Source: Terasakiella sp033100395 | GTDB lineage: Bacteria > Pseudomonadota > Alphaproteobacteria > Rhodospirillales > Terasakiellaceae | DNA length: 64,000 nt | Direction: 5' to 3' | Assembly: GCF_033100395.1 (NCBI RefSeq) | Contig: NZ_JAWLVJ010000013.1 | Coordinates: 1-64,000, forward strand | Shown here: piece by piece, positions 61,419 to 64,000 of the stretch | Layout of the letters: each line of letters begins with the position of its first letter | How positions within the stretch are numbered: position 1 is the stretch's first letter | Made by a program: the position numbers and the translations under genes | Notes under the pieces: generated by a model | What the model was told of the DNA's origin: nothing | Database searches by the model: none | The model's input: only the letters and a program-made list of their open reading frames with translations

Positions 61419-61793
61419 TTAGGCTTTAGCAGTGGTGCTCTTTGCAGCCGTTGTCTTTTTCGCTGCTGGTTCAGCAGGTTCAGCTGGTTCTTCAGATTCA
61501 ACGATCTCAGCTTCAACAACGTTAGACTTCTTGCTTTTCAGTGCGTCTTTTGCATCTTTTGCTACATCTGTTACGTGGTCAACAATGCCTTGGTCAGATA
61601 CTGACTTGGAGAAAGAGTTGGCAGCAACAATGCCCCAACCGATTGGGCCTAAAAATGCGCGTGCGGCCAAACCAACGGCCATATGGGCAGCGCCTTCTTT
61701 TACACGACCGTCCATCAACAGGCTGCTGCCTGGCAGTACGGTTTCGCTGACCAGTTTGACACCATTTGAGAGTTGTTGCATTCCGTCACTCAT
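61419..61793 (-). CDS. Small hypothetical protein with Gly-rich core and Ala/Lys tail
   Basis: This 124-residue protein has a short amphipathic N terminus (MSDGMQQLSNGVKLVSETVLPG), one hydrophobic Gly/Ala-rich segment (about 35-62, AAHMAVGLAARAFLGPIGWGIVAA), a helical charged part (70-95), and a C-terminal Pro/Ala/Lys/Thr tail like a phasin or DNA-condensing tail (PAAKKTTAAKSTTAKA). It resembles small DUF6072-type proteins, but I cannot confirm that. It lies 103 bp upstream of the NRPS on the same strand, after a poorly defined AT-rich region. Its closeness to the NRPS may be coincidental; a granule- or membrane-associated role is possible. Confidence 0.65.
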   Translation of the reverse strand: MSDGMQQLSNGVKLVSETVLPGSSLLMDGRVKEGAAHMAVGLAARAFLGPIGWGIVAANSFSKSVSDQGIVDHVTDVAKDAKDALKSKKSNVVEAEIVESEEPAEPAEPAAKKTTAAKSTTAKA

Positions 61794-62136
61794 AACTTTT
61801 TCCTTTGGTTTGACCGAGAATTTTTATCTTAGATTAATTTGATGTAGTTAGCGCCATAAGAGAGTACAGCAGAGATGGCGCACTCATAACTTGTCACATA
61901 ATGCTGGTATTATAAGTTTTGAGTCAATTCAAAAATACCCTTTAAAGTATTAAAGTTTTATTTGGAAACCAAACCTTTCATAAAAGGGTATCTCTTTTTC
62001 GTTGTGATATACGGAATTTGATTGTTTTACCCCAAATAGTGTATATTTTGCGTTTCATAGGCCGTAAAACACTCTTTAAGGGTGTGGAATTATGTTTTAT
62101 TTTGCGTCATTTGGCGAATCTATTGAAAATTTATAA
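61794..62136. other. AT-rich intergenic region between divergent genes
   Basis: No gene is visible here. An inverted repeat, ATACCCTTT at 61935-61943 and AAAGGGTAT at 61983-61991, brackets a 39-bp AT-rich spacer. Start signals for both the small 61419-61793 gene and the PPTase must lie here, but no clear -35/-10 pair could be chosen. The base composition is lower in G+C than the flanking genes. Confidence 0.6.
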
Positions 62137-62907
62137 ATGAAAATACATCTAAAAAATGCACTTCATATTTGGCTGGTTTCCCCCCGAATTGTGATGGGTG
62201 AAACTTTGACTAGATCCATTGCTAAACTTTTGAGTGTGTCTGAGCAGGAACGCATGAAGAGCTTCGTCTTAGAAAAGCTGCAACAGGATTTTTTGCTCTC
62301 ACGCGGGGTGTTGCGCACGGTTCTTTCGAAATACAATCCAGAGGTTAAACCAGGAGATTGGCAGTTTCAAACCAACGTTTGGGGACGCCCCCATGTGAAA
62401 GATGGCGGGGCGAATTTTGATTTTAACCTTTCCCATAGCGAAGGAATGATCGTACTTGCTGTCAGTGATGGGCGCAATATTGGCGTGGATGTGGAACGGG
62501 TAAAAGAAAACATTGATCTGGATATTGCAGAAAGTGTTTTCTCAAAAGAAGAGTTTGACCAATTTCAGAAGTTACCGGAAAGCCAAAAACGCAACCATTT
62601 CTTCCGTCTTTGGGTGTTAAAAGAGTCTTTTATCAAGGCAAAGGGGCAGGGACTTTCCATTGGGCTTGATCAATTTTCTTTTCACATTGATCAGGATGAA
62701 GGGCTACGTTTTGAAACTCGCATTCCTGAAGATCGCAAGACGGGACATTGGAAATTCAGCCTCTTCGACCTGGAAGATCACAAGCTTGCCCTCTGCCATA
62801 AAGAAGATGCCGTCGCGCAGGAGGTCAACATTTGGCGGGCTGACGGCGTGATGGACGGGGAAATAATCTATCGCGAGGCTGATTATTCCCTCATATGGCG
62901 TTGCTAA
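62137..62907 (+). CDS. Sfp-type 4'-phosphopantetheinyl transferase
   Basis: This 256-residue enzyme adds the phosphopantetheine arm to carrier domains. The active-site motif GVDVERV (D118, E120) and the second motif WVLKESFIKAKG (E163, K167) are complete. The N-terminal LSHSEG near 99 is also conserved. It is divergent from the NRPS, beyond the small gene, and is the obvious activator of its four T domains. The start codon at 62137 has only a weak ribosome site, so a downstream start cannot be fully excluded. It overlaps the end of the convergent photolyase gene by 4 bp. Confidence 0.95.
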   Translation: MKIHLKNALHIWLVSPRIVMGETLTRSIAKLLSVSEQERMKSFVLEKLQQDFLLSRGVLRTVLSKYNPEVKPGDWQFQTNVWGRPHVKDGGANFDFNLSHSEGMIVLAVSDGRNIGVDVERVKENIDLDIAESVFSKEEFDQFQKLPESQKRNHFFRLWVLKESFIKAKGQGLSIGLDQFSFHIDQDEGLRFETRIPEDRKTGHWKFSLFDLEDHKLALCHKEDAVAQEVNIWRADGVMDGEIIYREADYSLIWRC

Positions 62908-64000
62908 AGGTTTTTGTAGGCTGCAAGTGCCCGTTCGCGCGAGAATTTCAGGTCGATTATGGGGGCGGGATATCCGTTCAGGCCTTGCTTGCTTTTCCAG
63001 GGTTCGTGAATGTCTTTGTTGGAAAGGTGGCGTAGTTCAGGGATATATTTCCGGATATAGGTTCCATCTGGATCAAATTTTTTGCTTTGCGTGACGGGAT
63101 TGAAAATACGGAAATAGGGAGCGGCATCAGCCCCGCACCCGGCAACCCACTGCCAAGACGCTGCATTATTGGCTAAATCTGCATCGAACAAACAGTCCCA
63201 GAACCAGTTTTCGCCTTTGCGCCAGTCAATCATCAGGTTCTTGATCAAAAAGGAGGCGGTGACCATGCGCACGCGGTTATGCATAAAGCCCGTCTGCCAA
63301 AGTTCCCGCATGCCAGCATCGACAAGAGGATATCCTGTTCTGCCAAGGCACCAGGCGTCAAAACTTTCTTCGTCCTCTGACCAAGTGAAAGGATTGAATT
63401 TGGCGTTCAGGTTTTCGGTGGGCAAATTCGGCTGATAGAACAACAGGCTGTAGGAAAATTCCCGCCACGCCAGTTCTGAACAGAAATGGTCAATATGTTG
63501 ATCAACCTGATGAAGGGCCGCAAAACCCCGTGCATGGTGCCACACCTGATGCGGTGAGATTTGCCCGAAATGCAGATAAGGCGATAAACGGGATACGGTT
63601 TCAAGGGCGGGAAAGTCACGACCGTTCTTGTAATTGTGAAGACTTGTTTCCAGAAAATCGTTCAGTCGATTATGTGCGCCTTTTTCCGTAATGTCCCAAT
63701 TTTGAATCGTCGTTTGTGTCCAGTCTCGTTTATCGTTCAGAATTTCAATCGGTTTGATGTCTCGCTGTTCTAGTGGAAGCTTTTGGGTGTCAATTTCTGG
63801 ACGAGGGGGCGGTGCACCCAGACAGCCTTTTCGATAATAGGGGGTGAAGACCTTATAAGGTGTGCCATCTTTCTTAGCGATTTCCCATGGCTCCCACAGG
63901 AGTGAGCCATTGTGAGACGTCACTGTAACTTCTTTATCCTGAAAATAGGATTTGATGTCCTTGTCGCGTTTTATACGCCAAGGCTCGTAACATCTGTTCC
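62904..64000 (-). CDS. phrB: Class I CPD/deoxyribodipyrimidine photolyase (5' end beyond window)
   Basis: The visible part is about 365 codons of the FAD-binding and antenna-linking region. The frame stays open to base 64000, reading NRCYEPW then SLLWEPW upstream of the GTG at 63923, and the family usually needs about 470 residues, so the gene continues beyond the right edge. Motifs are CSELAWREF, ASFLIKNLMIDWRKG and WQWVAGCGADAAPYFRIFNP, the FAD pocket and the DNA-binding loop. It repairs UV dimers using light. It is convergent with the PPTase gene. Confidence 0.95.
   Translation of the reverse strand, partial: NRCYEPWRIKRDKDIKSYFQDKEVTVTSHNGSLLWEPWEIAKKDGTPYKVFTPYYRKGCLGAPPPRPEIDTQKLPLEQRDIKPIEILNDKRDWTQTTIQNWDITEKGAHNRLNDFLETSLHNYKNGRDFPALETVSRLSPYLHFGQISPHQVWHHARGFAALHQVDQHIDHFCSELAWREFSYSLLFYQPNLPTENLNAKFNPFTWSEDEESFDAWCLGRTGYPLVDAGMRELWQTGFMHNRVRMVTASFLIKNLMIDWRKGENWFWDCLFDADLANNAASWQWVAGCGADAAPYFRIFNPVTQSKKFDPDGTYIRKYIPELRHLSNKDIHEPWKSKQGLNGYPAPIIDLKFSRERALAAYKNL

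Noticed and set aside
61419..61793. Small protein as a magnetosome (MamC-like) or phasin protein
   Set aside because: It has only one hydrophobic segment and a Lys/Ala tail; MamC has two transmembrane segments. The neighbours are NRPS genes and no mam gene is present.
1..64000. CRISPR array, tRNA or rRNA genes
   Set aside because: No regularly spaced repeats with unique spacers, no rRNA-like conserved blocks and no convincing tRNA cloverleaf were noticed by eye; a tool scan would be decisive for tRNAs.

Overview
The window looks like a chromosome segment of a free-living, probably marine or microaerophilic alphaproteobacterium near the Rhodospirillales (Terasakiella/Thalassospira/Magnetospirillum-like). 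Pointers are a cytochrome c'/b561 pair, a TctCBA-TctDE carboxylate system, a membrane formate dehydrogenase with DUF3305/DUF3306 companions, an AapJQMP amino-acid transporter, and a two-gene bacterioferritin whose heme and ferroxidase residues are split between subunits, as in Magnetospirillum. This assignment is inference. No rRNA, tRNA, CRISPR array or intact insertion sequence was seen.

Layout. 1-2.2 kb: imperfect tandem repeats, cytochrome b561 and c', a LysR regulator. 2.4-10 kb: AbrB-family membrane protein, TctABC transporter, an extra binding protein and the divergent tctDE two-component pair. 10-12.8 kb: a lone 959-residue Clp_N + EVE-like + membrane KAP NTPase, a defence-type architecture. 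13-25.4 kb: formate dehydrogenase locus (polyferredoxin, DUF3305/3306, TorD-like chaperone, small Tat protein, FdhA/B/C, FdhD). It ends with a hybrid histidine kinase whose membrane sensor is a copy of the FdhC cytochrome b fold, facing a LuxR-type response regulator. 25.6-33.1 kb: iron acquisition and storage (two imelysins, multicopper oxidase, di-heme protein, DUF1513, Bfr pair, Bfd) with Fur/Irr-like sites. 33.2-41.4 kb: HTH regulator, aspartase, asparaginase and the Aap transporter, where two promoter regions share an unusual repeated operator. 41.7-43.9 kb: a chemoreceptor.

44-64 kb: a non-ribosomal peptide locus, almost all on the minus strand. A 12.5-kb, four-module NRPS (A-T, then three C-A-T, then a terminal thioester reductase) is followed by a TauD-type dioxygenase, a SyrD-type peptide exporter, an SPFH protein and a membrane-anchored type I binding protein. 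A phosphopantetheinyl transferase and a small alanine-rich-tailed protein lie upstream, and a DNA photolyase runs off the right edge. The predicted product is a short acyl-peptide aldehyde or alcohol; its first building block is probably not an ordinary alpha-amino acid.

The best candidates for something undescribed are the FdhC-like redox sensor kinase, the ClpN-EVE-KAP protein, the NRPS with its exporter/SPFH/binding-protein trio, and the shared aspA/aap operator. The single N at 41391 sits between two identical 105-bp stretches and is almost certainly an assembly join, not biology.
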